Below, in pieces: positions 51,938 through 61,247 of a stretch of 64,000 nt of DNA (position 1 is its first letter; each line of letters begins with the position of its first letter). Below the pieces are notes generated by a model, which saw nothing but the letters and a program-made list of their open reading frames with translations, had not been told where the DNA came from and ran no database searches. The stretch is from assembly GCF_013336795.1 (NCBI RefSeq), contig NZ_JAAFZT010000015.1, forward strand, positions 62,001 to 126,000. The letters are read 5' to 3'. Position numbers and translations under genes: made by a program. Source of the stretch: Alteripontixanthobacter muriae. Lineage in GTDB: Bacteria > Pseudomonadota > Alphaproteobacteria > Sphingomonadales > Sphingomonadaceae.

Positions 51938-52507
51938 CTAAGGCGCAATCCAGTTTGCGATTTCCCGAGTGAAAACGGCGCGCCTGTGACCTTCGTGCGC
52001 CAGCATGAACCAGTCGATACGCTCGAGAACGACCCGCAAGATGGCGAAGTTCTGGCGCGCACCGGCAAGCGCGTCGTCGCTCGGCTTCATGCCTTCCGCC
52101 CATTCCGGCAGGCCTGAAGTCGGCACATCGCTGGGTGACCCCGGCGCATCGGCGAGGTAACAGCGGCGCGCGTAATTGTCCGCTGCGTTCCAAGCGCTTT
52201 CGGCGACTGGGCCGTTACGCACTATCTCGCCTCGTCCCCTCATTCGAATCTGCACCTTGGCTTCTGCGTCATAGGCCAGCACATGAATTGCAGGATCGGC
52301 GGCAATGACCGCAACCTTGGGGCTACGGACATCCGTGTGGAAGCGCATCGACCATTCCGCAGGGTCGAAGGCGCGCAGGACCATGATCCTCATGTCTCCA
52401 TCAGCAGTGCCAACTGCCGGAACATGCATGGCGCTGCGCCGATTGGCGGCACCTTCAGCGAGCCGTTCAAGGGCATCGGCGCGGGCAGCTTCCAGAGTTT
52501 GGATCAT
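51938..52507 (-). CDS. Pyridoxamine-5'-phosphate-oxidase-like flavoprotein
   Basis: The 189-residue split-barrel protein has the FMN-contact pattern MRIMVLRAFDPAEWSMRFHTDVRSPKV, followed by VQIRMRGRGEIV and an ending VLERIDWFMLAHEGHRRAVF, as in the PNPOx-like group (Alr4036 type). True PdxH has a different C-terminus, so a role in vitamin B6 synthesis is unlikely; FMN or another cofactor may bind. ATG at 52507 is used (TTG at 52513 is two codons earlier). No strong ribosome site is visible. Confidence 0.75.
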   Translation of the reverse strand: MIQTLEAARADALERLAEGAANRRSAMHVPAVGTADGDMRIMVLRAFDPAEWSMRFHTDVRSPKVAVIAADPAIHVLAYDAEAKVQIRMRGRGEIVRNGPVAESAWNAADNYARRCYLADAPGSPSDVPTSGLPEWAEGMKPSDDALAGARQNFAILRVVLERIDWFMLAHEGHRRAVFTREIANWIAP

Positions 52508-52711
52508 GGGCAAAGAATAAGCGTCAAGGTGCCGGCAAGGTCAAGCAATCCCGGCTTTGCGCAAGTCTATTCGTTCACCTTGAAAGCAGCAAAGATGAAC
52601 AGAAGCCGTTGTGACTGGTTCAGATAGCGCTCACCGTGCTATGCTAAACAGGTGGCATCAAACACGAATATGGGCGGTTTTGGTGGGATCGCCTCATGAT
52701 GGAGACCCGGC

Positions 52712-53719
52712 ATGACATTATCGCAACTTTTACGAAGCACCGCCTTCTCGGCCGTTAGCTTGGCGATGATCGCTACTGCAGTTCCCGCGCAGGCTGCAAC
52801 CGCAGCAGACGGTGCAGCGGCCGCGATGCAGCAGCGCGAGCAGCGCAATCGCGCTCGCAGTCAGCCGCAGCAGGAACGCGGCGAGTTCCGGAACCAGGAG
52901 CGGCGCGAACAGCGTCAGCAGAGGCGCGCGGAACGCCAGAACCAGCAGCAGGAGCAGCAGCGGGATGCGCGCCAGCAAGCCCAACAGCGTCAGGCGCAGG
53001 CCGAGGCCATCCAGCAGGCGCGGCAGCGTCAGGCGCAGCAGCAGGCGCAGCAGCAGGCGCAGCGCGGCAACCGTAGTGACCGGGGTGTGGACCGGCAGCG
53101 GGCAGAGATCGACCGGAGGCTTGCCCAACGCGGTGTGAACCGCGCCAATCCTAGCGGCCGCGACAATGTCGAGCGCGAACGGAATCGCGGCTATGTCGAT
53201 CGCAGTCGCACAGAAAATCGCGACAACTGGCGCAACAGCGACCGTGACTGGAACGACCGGCGGGATCGTGATGATCGCCGCGACCGCAATGACTGGCGCG
53301 GCGGCGACAGCCGCTATGACCGCAATCGCGACGGCAACAGGTATGACAACCGATACGACCGCGACGACCGCCGCGATTACCGGAACGGCCATTACCGTGA
53401 CGATCGCCGCTGGGACCGGCGGGCCTGGCGTCAGAACAATCGCTATAACTGGCAGCGCTACCGGGCGGCGAACAGGCAGCATTATCGACTGGGCCGCTAT
53501 TATGCGCCCTACCGCAACTACAGCTATAATCGCCTGAATATCGGCATACAGCTCGGGTCCGCATTCTACGGAAGCCGTTACTGGATCAACGATCCCTGGC
53601 AGTATCGCCTGCCCGAAGTCTACGGACCGTACCGCTGGACCCGCTATTATGACGATGTGCTGCTGGTGAATATCTACACCGGCGAAGTGGTCGACGTGAT
53701 TTACGACTTTTTCTGGTAA
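52712..53719 (+). CDS. Arg/Gln-rich exported RcnB-like protein
   Basis: The 335-residue protein has a signal peptide (MTLSQLLRSTAFSAVSLAMI, cut near AQAATA), then a strongly biased middle: Gln/Arg repeats (about 40-125) and Arg/Asp/Asn/Tyr repeats (about 150-265). The C-terminal domain (about 285-335), with LPEVYGPYRWTRYYDDVLLVNIYTGEVVDVIYDFFW in essence, matches the RcnB family of periplasmic proteins linked to nickel/cobalt homeostasis. The middle is far longer than in E. coli RcnB. GGAGA lies about ten bases ahead of the ATG. A terminator follows. Confidence 0.82.
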   Translation: MTLSQLLRSTAFSAVSLAMIATAVPAQAATAADGAAAAMQQREQRNRARSQPQQERGEFRNQERREQRQQRRAERQNQQQEQQRDARQQAQQRQAQAEAIQQARQRQAQQQAQQQAQRGNRSDRGVDRQRAEIDRRLAQRGVNRANPSGRDNVERERNRGYVDRSRTENRDNWRNSDRDWNDRRDRDDRRDRNDWRGGDSRYDRNRDGNRYDNRYDRDDRRDYRNGHYRDDRRWDRRAWRQNNRYNWQRYRAANRQHYRLGRYYAPYRNYSYNRLNIGIQLGSAFYGSRYWINDPWQYRLPEVYGPYRWTRYYDDVLLVNIYTGEVVDVIYDFFW

Positions 53720-53772
53720 GGATCGCCGAATTTTTCTGCCGGAGTTGAGTGACCCGGCTGGAAAATGGACTC

Positions 53773-53815
53773 CGTCAGCCCGATCCGTAACAGGATCACG
53801 GCTGGCGGGGTTTTT
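53773..53815 (+). terminator. Rho-independent terminator after the RcnB-like gene
   Basis: CGTCAGCC-C-GATCC pairs with GGATC-AC-GGCTGGCG around GTAACA, followed by GGTTTTT at 53809-53815. It is about 55 bases after the RcnB-like stop. Confidence 0.85.
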
Positions 53816-53854
53816 CTTGAGCCCGGATAACCGGATCAGCGCGTCGGGGCGGAA

Positions 53855-54319
53855 CCGAACTAGGCAACATGCGTCCGATCTGCGAGCAGGAAAGCCGATA
53901 ATTCATGAACCTCGTGAAAGCCGCCTGCTACGTCACGCGACCTGGCGAAGATTGCCGGCACGCTGAAGGTTGCGAAGTGTGCAAACTGCTCGCCCTTCCC
54001 AGCCGAGTGCAGCCCCCACCCGGCAAACGGCACGGCGATCATCAGGAGAGCAGCGCATGCGTGATTTTCACGAGGCCGATCTCCCAGCCTGCGAGGTGAG
54101 CCGCCATCGTGGGCCGCGGATGGGTCACCCGCCAGATGGTCCGGCCAATGGACAGGACGAGGACGGATATGCCGACGGATCTATGCAGCATCATTGCTGT
54201 GGCTGATTTCTCATCCGGCACCAGCAACATGACCTCCAGATTGTAGATGATGAGGAGCGCGATGTTTCAGTGGAAATCATGGCTCCGGCCGAATAGCGAT
54301 CTCTACGGCTGTCGTTCAT
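53855..54319 (-). pseudogene. Cytochrome b561 gene, decayed
   Basis: Reading the minus strand from ATG at 54319 (MNDSRRDRYSAGAMI) the frame breaks, but adjoining frames give the rest of a cytochrome b561: LLIIYNLEVMLL, then MLHRSVGISVLVLSIGRTIWRVTHPRP (His in HRS), a further one-base deletion at about 54042, then IAVPFAGWGLHSAGKG and FHEVHELSAFLL. The last heme His region and final helix are missing, and a stray RMLP end appears, implying an internal deletion. At least one early frameshift and a TGG-to-TGA change at the first HW motif are also visible. So this is a dead gene, not an error. Confidence 0.75.
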
Positions 54320-54421
54320 CTTCCCACTCCCTGATCATTATGCCGCGCCGAATATCGGCGCGGCCAATTGCCGCAAGACTTCATCTTGCGCGCCGTAGCA
54401 GGATGCTTAAGGCTCTCATCG

Positions 54422-55087
54422 ATGATAAAGCCTGCCTTTCCCGACAAGGACGCATTGCGCCGTGTGGGCGCGAGCGTTCGCGCCCGTCTGGCCAATGACC
54501 CGAAGGTTTACAAGGTACCGACCGACACCGCCGAACTGTTCGCAGTCGGGGATTTCCTGACGCAGACGGAATGCCGCCGTCTTGTCGACATGATCGACGT
54601 GGTGGCGCAGCCCAGCAAATTGTACGAGGGCGAATATGGCGAGGATTTCCGTACCTCCTATTCCGGCGACCTCGACCGCACCGACCCCTTCGTCCGCGGC
54701 ATAGCCCGCCGCATTGACGATCTTCTAGGCGTGAGTGGCGAGACAGGTGAGGCCATTCAGGGGCAGCGCTACCTTCCGGGCCAGCAGTTCAAGCCGCATA
54801 ACGACTGGTTCTATCCCGACCAGGAATACTGGCCGATGGAGCGAAAGAACGGCGGTCAACGCGCCTGGACAGCCATGGCGTTCCTGAACGAGGTGGAAGC
54901 GGGTGGGGAAACCCATTTCACCGAAGTCGGCATCAATATCGAACCCAGGCCCGGCGTGCTTCTGGTCTGGAACAACGCCCTGCCCGATGGCACGCCCAAC
55001 GAAGGCACCATGCATGCCGGGACGCCGGTGGAAAAAGGCGTGAAATACGTGATCACGCGCTGGTACCGGACACGGCGCTGGGGCTGA
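54422..55087 (+). CDS. Prolyl-4-hydroxylase-like 2-oxoglutarate/Fe(II) dioxygenase
   Basis: The 221-residue protein has the double-stranded beta-helix of P4H-alpha catalytic domains: iron ligands in KPHNDWFYPDQEY (HxD) and TMHAGTPVEKGVKYVITRWYR (distal His, then Lys for 2-oxoglutarate). TAMAFLNEVEAGGETHFTEVGI matches the conserved core. Substrate unknown; bacterial homologues hydroxylate prolines in proteins such as EF-Tu. ATG at 54422 with AAGG nine bases ahead is chosen; the open frame extends to 54368. Confidence 0.87.
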   Translation: MIKPAFPDKDALRRVGASVRARLANDPKVYKVPTDTAELFAVGDFLTQTECRRLVDMIDVVAQPSKLYEGEYGEDFRTSYSGDLDRTDPFVRGIARRIDDLLGVSGETGEAIQGQRYLPGQQFKPHNDWFYPDQEYWPMERKNGGQRAWTAMAFLNEVEAGGETHFTEVGINIEPRPGVLLVWNNALPDGTPNEGTMHAGTPVEKGVKYVITRWYRTRRWG

Positions 55088-55120
55088 AGGAAGAGCGCAA
55101 AGGCAGAAGCAGCCAGCGCC
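55074..55120. terminator. Stem-loop between the dioxygenase and lysK genes
   Basis: GGCGCTGG-GG-CTG at 55074-55086 pairs with CAG-CCAGCGCC at 55110-55120, spanning the dioxygenase stop. The long loop and missing T-run make it a weaker candidate. Confidence 0.45.
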
Positions 55121-55132
55121 TCCCTCTCAACC

Positions 55133-56773
55133 TCAAGGTGTCCGCTTAGCCCGCTCCAACGCTTCGCCAATCAGCTTGCGCGTGTTCTCTATCCCGTAAA
55201 GAGAAATGAAGCTTCCCATGCGCGGCCCCTGGCTGCTGCCCAGCAACGTCTCGTACAAGGCGCGAAACCAGTCCCGCAAATTGTCGAAGCCGTAGCGTTC
55301 GTCCTTGCCGATTTCATAGACCCAGGTCTGGATATCCTCCGCCGGAATGCCGTCGGCCACGCCGTTCAGCCGTTCGTCCAGCGCCTGCAGCGCATCGACC
55401 TCAGGCCCTTCAGGCGCTCTCTTCGCCAAAGTTGGCGCAATGAAATCACGGTTGTAGGCAAGCGCGCTTTCGACCAGTTCGTCGAGTTCCGGGTGCTGCG
55501 CCGGATCGGCATCGGGCACGTAATTGGCCAGATAAGACCAGACCTGCCCACTCGTTGCCTCCGCTCTCAGGACGCCGACAAGGTTCAGCAGCAATCCGAA
55601 CGTCACCGGCAGGCTGTCGCCCGCTCCTTCGACGGAAGCGCCCTGCGCATCGGCCATGTTGGCGCGCAGCAGGTGCCATGCCGGATTGCCAAGCTGCTTG
55701 TCGAGCGGCTGTTCGGCCAGCCTCTCGCGGAACTGCCAATATTCATCCACCGCGCGCGGAATCACGCCGCCGTGCAACTGCTTTGCGCTTTTCGGATTGG
55801 GAAAGATGTAGAAGCCCAGGCTTTCCTGACTACCATAGCGCAGCCACTCCTCGATCGTCAGCCCATTACCCTTGGACTTGGAGATCTTCTCGCCCTTCTC
55901 GTCCAGGAACAGCTCGTAGATCAGCCCTTCCGGCTTGCGGCCGCCAAGCACCTGCGCGATCTTGCCCGACTGGACGCCGCTGTCGGTCAGATCCTTGCCG
56001 TACATTTCGTAATCGACACCAAGCGCGGCCCAGCGCATGGCCCAATCGACCTTCCACTGCAGCTTGGCCCGCCCCCCCAGTGCGGACTGCTCCACCTCCC
56101 TGCCGTCTTCATCGGTGAAGCGGATGATGCCAGCTTGCACGTCTACCACCTCGACCGGCACCTGAAGCACGACGCCCGACGTGGGCGATATCGGCAGGAT
56201 CGGCGAATAGGTCTTGCGCCGTTCCTCCCGCAGCGTCGGCAGCATGATGTCGAGTATCGCCTGATTATGCGCGAGCACATTGCGCAACGCATCGTCGAAC
56301 GCGCCGGAATTGTAGCGATCGCTGGCGGAGATGAACTCGTAATCGAAGCCAAAGCGGTCGAGAAATTCGCGCAGCCGCGCATTATTGTGCGCGCCGAAGC
56401 TGTCGTGCGTGCCGAACGGGTCGGGTATGCGGCTGAGCGGCTTGCCGAGTTGGCTCTGAAGCATCCCGGCATCGGGTACATTGTCGGGTACCTTGCGCAA
56501 GCCGTCCATGTCGTCGCTGAAGGCGACCAGCCGGGTCGGTGCGCCGGTCAGCGCTTCATAGGCGCGGCGAACGAACGTGGTGCGCAGCACTTCCTGAAAG
56601 GTGCCGATATGCGGCAGGCCCGAGGGGCCGTAGCCGGTTTCGAACAGGACCGGGACGAGCTTGCCATCGGCATCGCGCTTTCCATCGGGATACCGCTTGG
56701 CGAGGCGCTGAGCCTCCTGAAATGGCCAGGCCTTGGATGTGCGGGCAGCGTCGATGAGTGTCTGGTCGGTCAT
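55133..56773 (-). CDS. lysK: Class I lysyl-tRNA synthetase
   Basis: The 546-residue enzyme has the class I signature HIGT in GPSGLPHIGTFQEV and KISKSKGNG for KMSKS, with the LysK-specific FSDDMDGLRKVPDN and the helical anticodon-binding C-terminal half. It charges tRNA-Lys. Class I LysRS replaces the usual class II enzyme in most alphaproteobacteria, so it supports the taxonomic call. ATG at 56773 (MTDQTLIDAARTSKAWPF) is preferred to 56809. Confidence 0.96.
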   Translation of the reverse strand: MTDQTLIDAARTSKAWPFQEAQRLAKRYPDGKRDADGKLVPVLFETGYGPSGLPHIGTFQEVLRTTFVRRAYEALTGAPTRLVAFSDDMDGLRKVPDNVPDAGMLQSQLGKPLSRIPDPFGTHDSFGAHNNARLREFLDRFGFDYEFISASDRYNSGAFDDALRNVLAHNQAILDIMLPTLREERRKTYSPILPISPTSGVVLQVPVEVVDVQAGIIRFTDEDGREVEQSALGGRAKLQWKVDWAMRWAALGVDYEMYGKDLTDSGVQSGKIAQVLGGRKPEGLIYELFLDEKGEKISKSKGNGLTIEEWLRYGSQESLGFYIFPNPKSAKQLHGGVIPRAVDEYWQFRERLAEQPLDKQLGNPAWHLLRANMADAQGASVEGAGDSLPVTFGLLLNLVGVLRAEATSGQVWSYLANYVPDADPAQHPELDELVESALAYNRDFIAPTLAKRAPEGPEVDALQALDERLNGVADGIPAEDIQTWVYEIGKDERYGFDNLRDWFRALYETLLGSSQGPRMGSFISLYGIENTRKLIGEALERAKRTP

Positions 56774-56912
56774 GCATGCCGCTTTCGCGCAAGCGGCATC
56801 TTTAGGCAAGACCGGTCTGAGCGGGCGATTGATGCGGATAATTGCGTGATCCGGCCCTCAAACATCATGCGCTGCCGTTGCCTTTTCGTTCCGCCCTCAC
56901 CATGAAAGGACC

Positions 56913-59738
56913 GTGTCGCCAGCCGATCAAACCCACGCCGCATCCGGCGAAGCTTCCGGTCAGGTGGCCGCTGGCGGGCGAGCGCCTCCTTTGAGCCTGC
57001 CTGCGCTGCATGCCAGCCATGCGGGAACCTGGATTGCGCAGCCCGGCGGCGAAATTCGCGGCCTTGCGAAGGGCGAGGCGATCATGGCCGCGTCCGACAC
57101 GCCGATCCTGCTGCTGAATGCGCCGCTTGTCGCCAATCGGCTAGGCTATCCCGACCTGTCCGGTCTCGACCTGCTGGAACTGTTCGCTTTCGTTCATCCG
57201 GCGCGGTTCTGCACCCCTACGCCCAAGGGGTTGGCACATGCGCTCGGCCTGCCCGAGGCTAAAAGCGATGATTGCGTGCCGCAGTTGCTGCAACAGGCGG
57301 CAGGCGTGTTGCTGGGTAGTTGCGCCGATCCCGCTTGGCCAGAACGCGCCGGAGCCTGGTCGACTCTGCAATCGCTTGCGCGGCTACGCTGGCCTTGGGC
57401 GCAGGTTCTTGCTCACCATGTCGCCAAGCCTGAGAAGGCGGAGAAGTGGCTTTTCTCCACCCTCCCCGAATGGGAGGTATCGCCAGAACGCCCGCAACCT
57501 GCGCAGGTACTGATCGGCGAGGAGGAGATTGCCGCGCAGCTCTCCCGCCTGACCGGCGAAGGTGCCGAACAACGCGAAGGTCAACGCGATTACGCCCGGG
57601 ATGTCGGTGGCATCTTCGCGCCGCGTGGTCAGAAGGGAAAGCCGCATCTGCTGCTGGCGCAAGCCGGCACGGGCATCGGGAAGACGCTCGGCTATCTGGC
57701 GCCCACTTCGCTGTGGTCCGGAGCGGCGCAAGGGACGGTCTGGGTGTCGACTTTCACCAAGAATTTGCAACGCCAGTTGCGGCGCGAAAGCCGACGCGCG
57801 TGGCCCGAACGGCGCAGCGACGGTTCCCCGCCGGTGGTAGTCCGCAAGGGGCGTGAGAATTATCTTTGCCTGCTCAATCTGGAAGACGCGCTGCAAGGCG
57901 GGTTTGCCGGACGTCCAGCTGTGCTGGCCCAACTGGTCGCACGTTGGGCTGCCTATTCGCAGGACGGCGACATGATCGGGGGCGACCTGCCCGGCTGGCT
58001 GGGCACGCTGTTCCGCAAGCGCGGCATCGCGGCGCTGACCGACCAGCGCGGCGAATGCATCTATGCCGGATGCCCACATTACCGGAAATGCTTCATCGAA
58101 CGTGCTGCGCGGGACAGTGCGCAGGCCGACCTGGTCATCGCCAATCACGCGCTGGTGATGATCAACGCCGCACGGTCCGGCACCCGCGACCCGGCGCAGC
58201 GGCCGACGCGGATCATCTTCGACGAAGGCCATCACGTGTTCGAAGCGGCGGATTCGACCTTCGCCGCTGCCCTGACCGGTCAGGAATGCATCGAACTGCG
58301 GCGCTGGCTGATGGGCCCCGAGCGCAATTCGCGCGGCCGGCGGCGCGGCCTCGCCGCGCGGCTGTCGGATGTCGCCAGCTATGACGATGCGGCGGGCATC
58401 GCCGTTGCCGATGCGATCGCCGCGGCAGAGGCGCTGCCCGGCGATGGCTGGCTGCAACGCCTGAATGATGGGGAATCGTTCGGCCCGATCGAAGCGCTGC
58501 TAGGTGCTGTCCGCGCGGCGACCTACGCCCGTGACGAGAGCGGCGGGCAGGAGCTCGGCTACGGCATCGAAACCGAAGTCGCCGGGCTGGACGGACCCAT
58601 CGTCCAGATCGCGGGAGAGGCGCAGGAGGCACTGGCAGCGATTCGCCAGCCGCTGCTCAGGCTGGCGGTGCGGCTCGAAAGCATCCTTCAGGATCCGCCC
58701 GACTGGCTGGACGGACAGGGCCGCGCCCGGATCGAAGGGGCACGGCACTCACTCGCCTGGCGAATCGACCTGATTGCCGCGTGGGAAGCCCTGCTCAGCC
58801 GCCTCGGAGGGCCCGCCGATCCGGAATTCGTCGACTGGCTAGCCGTCGATAGGTCCGAAGCGCGTGAGTACGACGTCGGTATCCATCGCCGCTGGCTCGA
58901 TCCGATGAAGCCCTTCGCGCGTACGGTGCTGGAACCTGCCCATGGCGTCATGTTGACCAGTGCCACCCTGACGGACCGAGGCGCCGAGGGTGCCGAATGG
59001 GACAGCGCAATCGCCCGGAGTGGGGCGCTGCACATCGATGTTGCTCCGTCGCTCGGCAGCGCGATCAGCCCATTCGATTACGCCAGCAATGCCGAAGTGC
59101 TCATCGTCACCGATATCAGGAAGGGCGACATTCCGGCGCTTTCGGGGGCTTATGCTCGGCTGATCGAGGCGGCGGGCGGCGGTGTGCTCGGCCTGTTCAC
59201 CGCCATACGCCGCCTGCGCGCCGTGCATGGCCGAATCGCCGACCGGCTTGCGCGCGAAGGCCTGCCGCTGTTCGCCCAGCATGTGGACCCTATCGACACC
59301 GGAACGCTGGTCGATATTTTCCGCGACGACCCGCTGGCATCGCTGCTCGGCACCGATGCCCTGCGTGACGGCGTCGATGTGCCGGGCAATTCGCTGCGCT
59401 GCGTGGTCATGGAACAGGTTCCCTGGCCCAAGCCCAACATCCTGCACCGCGCCCGCCGGGCCGCCGCGAAGGAGACACCGGGCGGCGGAAAGGCATTCGA
59501 CGACCGGATCATCAGGGCCAAACTGGCACAGGCCTGTGGACGGCTGATTCGCAGCCGCGACGATCGCGGGCATTTCGTCGTGCTGTCTTCCGCCTTTCCC
59601 AGCCGCCTGCTGACGGCCTTCCCGCCGGGCACCCCGATCATCCGGCTCGGGCTGGAAGAGGCTTTACAACGGGTGGCTGCTGGTGTTCACCCCGCAGCCG
59701 ACACGGCGTTGCATCCTGCGGCGCCTGCGGACGAATAG
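56913..59738 (+). CDS. DinG/Rad3-type iron-sulfur DNA helicase
   Basis: The 941-residue protein has an accessory N-terminal domain (about 1-240) unlike E. coli DinG, then an XPD-like helicase core: Walker A QAGTGIGKTLGYLAP, an iron-sulfur Cys cluster region around CLLNL...CIYAGCPHYRKC, DEAH-like box FDEGHHVFEAAD, and the C-terminal motor with TSATLTDRG and QACGRLIRSRDDRG (motif VI). It unwinds 5'-to-3', likely in repair or R-loop removal. The GTG start at 56913 follows AAGGACC. It is divergent from lysK and followed 12 bases later by a SixA-like gene. Confidence 0.88.
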   Translation: MSPADQTHAASGEASGQVAAGGRAPPLSLPALHASHAGTWIAQPGGEIRGLAKGEAIMAASDTPILLLNAPLVANRLGYPDLSGLDLLELFAFVHPARFCTPTPKGLAHALGLPEAKSDDCVPQLLQQAAGVLLGSCADPAWPERAGAWSTLQSLARLRWPWAQVLAHHVAKPEKAEKWLFSTLPEWEVSPERPQPAQVLIGEEEIAAQLSRLTGEGAEQREGQRDYARDVGGIFAPRGQKGKPHLLLAQAGTGIGKTLGYLAPTSLWSGAAQGTVWVSTFTKNLQRQLRRESRRAWPERRSDGSPPVVVRKGRENYLCLLNLEDALQGGFAGRPAVLAQLVARWAAYSQDGDMIGGDLPGWLGTLFRKRGIAALTDQRGECIYAGCPHYRKCFIERAARDSAQADLVIANHALVMINAARSGTRDPAQRPTRIIFDEGHHVFEAADSTFAAALTGQECIELRRWLMGPERNSRGRRRGLAARLSDVASYDDAAGIAVADAIAAAEALPGDGWLQRLNDGESFGPIEALLGAVRAATYARDESGGQELGYGIETEVAGLDGPIVQIAGEAQEALAAIRQPLLRLAVRLESILQDPPDWLDGQGRARIEGARHSLAWRIDLIAAWEALLSRLGGPADPEFVDWLAVDRSEAREYDVGIHRRWLDPMKPFARTVLEPAHGVMLTSATLTDRGAEGAEWDSAIARSGALHIDVAPSLGSAISPFDYASNAEVLIVTDIRKGDIPALSGAYARLIEAAGGGVLGLFTAIRRLRAVHGRIADRLAREGLPLFAQHVDPIDTGTLVDIFRDDPLASLLGTDALRDGVDVPGNSLRCVVMEQVPWPKPNILHRARRAAAKETPGGGKAFDDRIIRAKLAQACGRLIRSRDDRGHFVVLSSAFPSRLLTAFPPGTPIIRLGLEEALQRVAAGVHPAADTALHPAAPADE

Positions 59739-59750
59739 GAACGAGCCACG

Positions 59751-60278
59751 ATGAAAATGCTCGGCCTGATGCGCCACGCCAAGAGTGGTTTCGACGATAG
59801 CGGGACGCGTGATTTCGACCGTGGGCTTAACGAACGCGGCTGCCGCGGCGCACGGCTGATGGGTCAGCATATCCGCAAGCACGGCGTAAAATGGGACCGC
59901 CTGCTCGCCAGCCCGGCACAGCGCGTGAAGCAGACCTTGCACCACGCCCTGCCCGATCTCGAACCGCAGTTCGACAAGCGCCTGTATCTCGCCAGTTCGG
60001 ACACGGTGCTGGAAGTTCTGCGGGAATATGCCGGCGATGCCGAGACCGTACTGCTCGCCGGACACAATCCGGGTCTGCACGAGGTGCTCTTCGCCATGGT
60101 TCCGCCAAGTCGGGAGAACGACCTGTTCGGAGAAGCAGCCACCAAGTTCCCGACGGCGAGTTTCGCAGCGCTGACGCTGGATATCGACGACTGGGCCGAT
60201 CTTGCCCCCGGGTGCGGGCGGCTGACGCATTTCGCCCGGCCCCGCGATCTCGACCCGGACCTCGGCCCGGAATTCTAA
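59751..60278 (+). CDS. SixA-type histidine phosphatase
   Basis: The 175-residue enzyme has the RHG motif as MRHAKSGF at the N-terminus (catalytic His8), a SPAQRVKQTLHHAL arginine loop, and the second His in LAGHNPGLHEVLF. SixA-like proteins remove phosphate from His in phosphorelay or PTS proteins. It starts 12 bases after the helicase stop and its 3' end overlaps the convergent ArsR gene by four bases. Confidence 0.87.
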   Translation: MKMLGLMRHAKSGFDDSGTRDFDRGLNERGCRGARLMGQHIRKHGVKWDRLLASPAQRVKQTLHHALPDLEPQFDKRLYLASSDTVLEVLREYAGDAETVLLAGHNPGLHEVLFAMVPPSRENDLFGEAATKFPTASFAALTLDIDDWADLAPGCGRLTHFARPRDLDPDLGPEF

Positions 60279-60589
60279 TCTTCGGCTTGCGATGCGTGCG
60301 GGCGAAATCCCGCCAGTTCCTGCAAGCGAACATCTTCAAACTTGTGCAGCCAACGATTGACGATCTGGCTGAGCGGTACGGGGTTGAGGTAATGCCGCTT
60401 GACCCGTCCTTCCCTGCGGCAGGCGACCAGATTGGCGCTCTCCAGCACGCGGAGGTGCTTGGCGACGCCCTGCCGGGTCATCCCCATCCCTTCGCACAGC
60501 TGCGCCAGGGTCAGCCCGCCCTCGTCGCCAAGCCGGTCGAGAAGACGGCGGCGGGTGGGATCGGCCAGTGCTGAATACAGGTCCTTCAT
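60275..60589 (-). CDS. ArsR-family winged-helix regulator
   Basis: The 104-residue protein has MKDLYSALADPTRRRLLDRLG, then LTLAQLCEGMGMTRQGVAKHLRVLESANLV, a clear ArsR helix-turn-helix, and the wing ACRREGRVKRHYLNP. No metal-binding Cys are present, so it is of the non-metal SdpR-like subgroup (often controlling SRPBCC neighbours, not seen here). ATG at 60589 is used; a TTG at 60607 is six codons earlier. It may be co-transcribed with the SRAP gene 52 bases upstream. Confidence 0.85.
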   Translation of the reverse strand: MKDLYSALADPTRRRLLDRLGDEGGLTLAQLCEGMGMTRQGVAKHLRVLESANLVACRREGRVKRHYLNPVPLSQIVNRWLHKFEDVRLQELAGFRPHASQAED

Positions 60590-60641
60590 GAGGCGAGAGG
60601 TATGCAACTCAGCGGTTGCCGGTCAATCTGCTGCGAGCCTT

Positions 60642-61247
60642 TTATCCACCGCCAGCCCACGGCTCGGACGTACGCTCCAGATCAAGCGGCCCTGCCCATG
60701 GGCGGCAGAGCGCGAACGCATCTTCGGGCGGAGCATCGGTCCAAACAGGCCGATCCTCCTCAGCAATGAGAACCGGCATCCGATCATGAACATCGGCATA
60801 TTGCTGTGCGCAACCCGTCATCACCATGGAATAGACGTCGCCCCATCCAGCGCTTCTGCGCCAGATTCCCGCCGCGGTGAACAAGTCGTCACCTGGCAGG
60901 GAGAACCAGCTCCGCGTCTTGGCACCTTTCTCCCCTTCAGCCTCGGCCCAGCCGTTCAGCACGATCAGGCAGCGGCGCTCCACGAAGCTAGACCGCCAGA
61001 AGGCACCGTCCAGCTTGTCGGAGCGGGCGTTGTTGACGGGCTTCGGCTTCAGCGGCTGACCCCGTGCCCCCTTCGCCTGCAGCGGAAAACCCCAGACCAT
61101 GCTGCGCAAGGTTCCGCCAGCGATGACCAGTCCAGGGTAGCCGGGGTAGATCTCGGCCGCGAGATTGGCCGCTACGGCCGCATTCTTCACGTCGAACCAT
61201 TTTGCCACTTCATCGCTGTTCTTCGTCATGCGGTAGAGATTGCACAT
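60642..61247 (-). CDS. SRAP-domain protein (YedK/HMCES)
   Basis: The 201-residue protein begins MCNLYRMT, giving the invariant catalytic Cys2 once Met is removed, and has NARSDKL (Asn/Arg for abasic site), ERRCLIVLNGWAEAEGEKG with the Glu active-site residue and HDRMPVL with the conserved His. SRAP proteins form a thiazolidine cross-link with abasic sites in single-stranded DNA and protect forks. Its ATG overlaps the ubiA stop by one base (TGATG). Confidence 0.93.
   Translation of the reverse strand: MCNLYRMTKNSDEVAKWFDVKNAAVAANLAAEIYPGYPGLVIAGGTLRSMVWGFPLQAKGARGQPLKPKPVNNARSDKLDGAFWRSSFVERRCLIVLNGWAEAEGEKGAKTRSWFSLPGDDLFTAAGIWRRSAGWGDVYSMVMTGCAQQYADVHDRMPVLIAEEDRPVWTDAPPEDAFALCRPWAGPLDLERTSEPWAGGG

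Noticed and set aside
52840-53100. CAG/CGC-rich repetitive DNA as a possible repeat array or CRISPR-like element
   Set aside because: The periodicity is codon repeat for Gln/Arg in a coding region; there are no spacers or conserved direct repeats.
55493-56905. 470-codon plus-strand frame over lysK
   Set aside because: Antisense shadow of lysK, with no start signal or domain.
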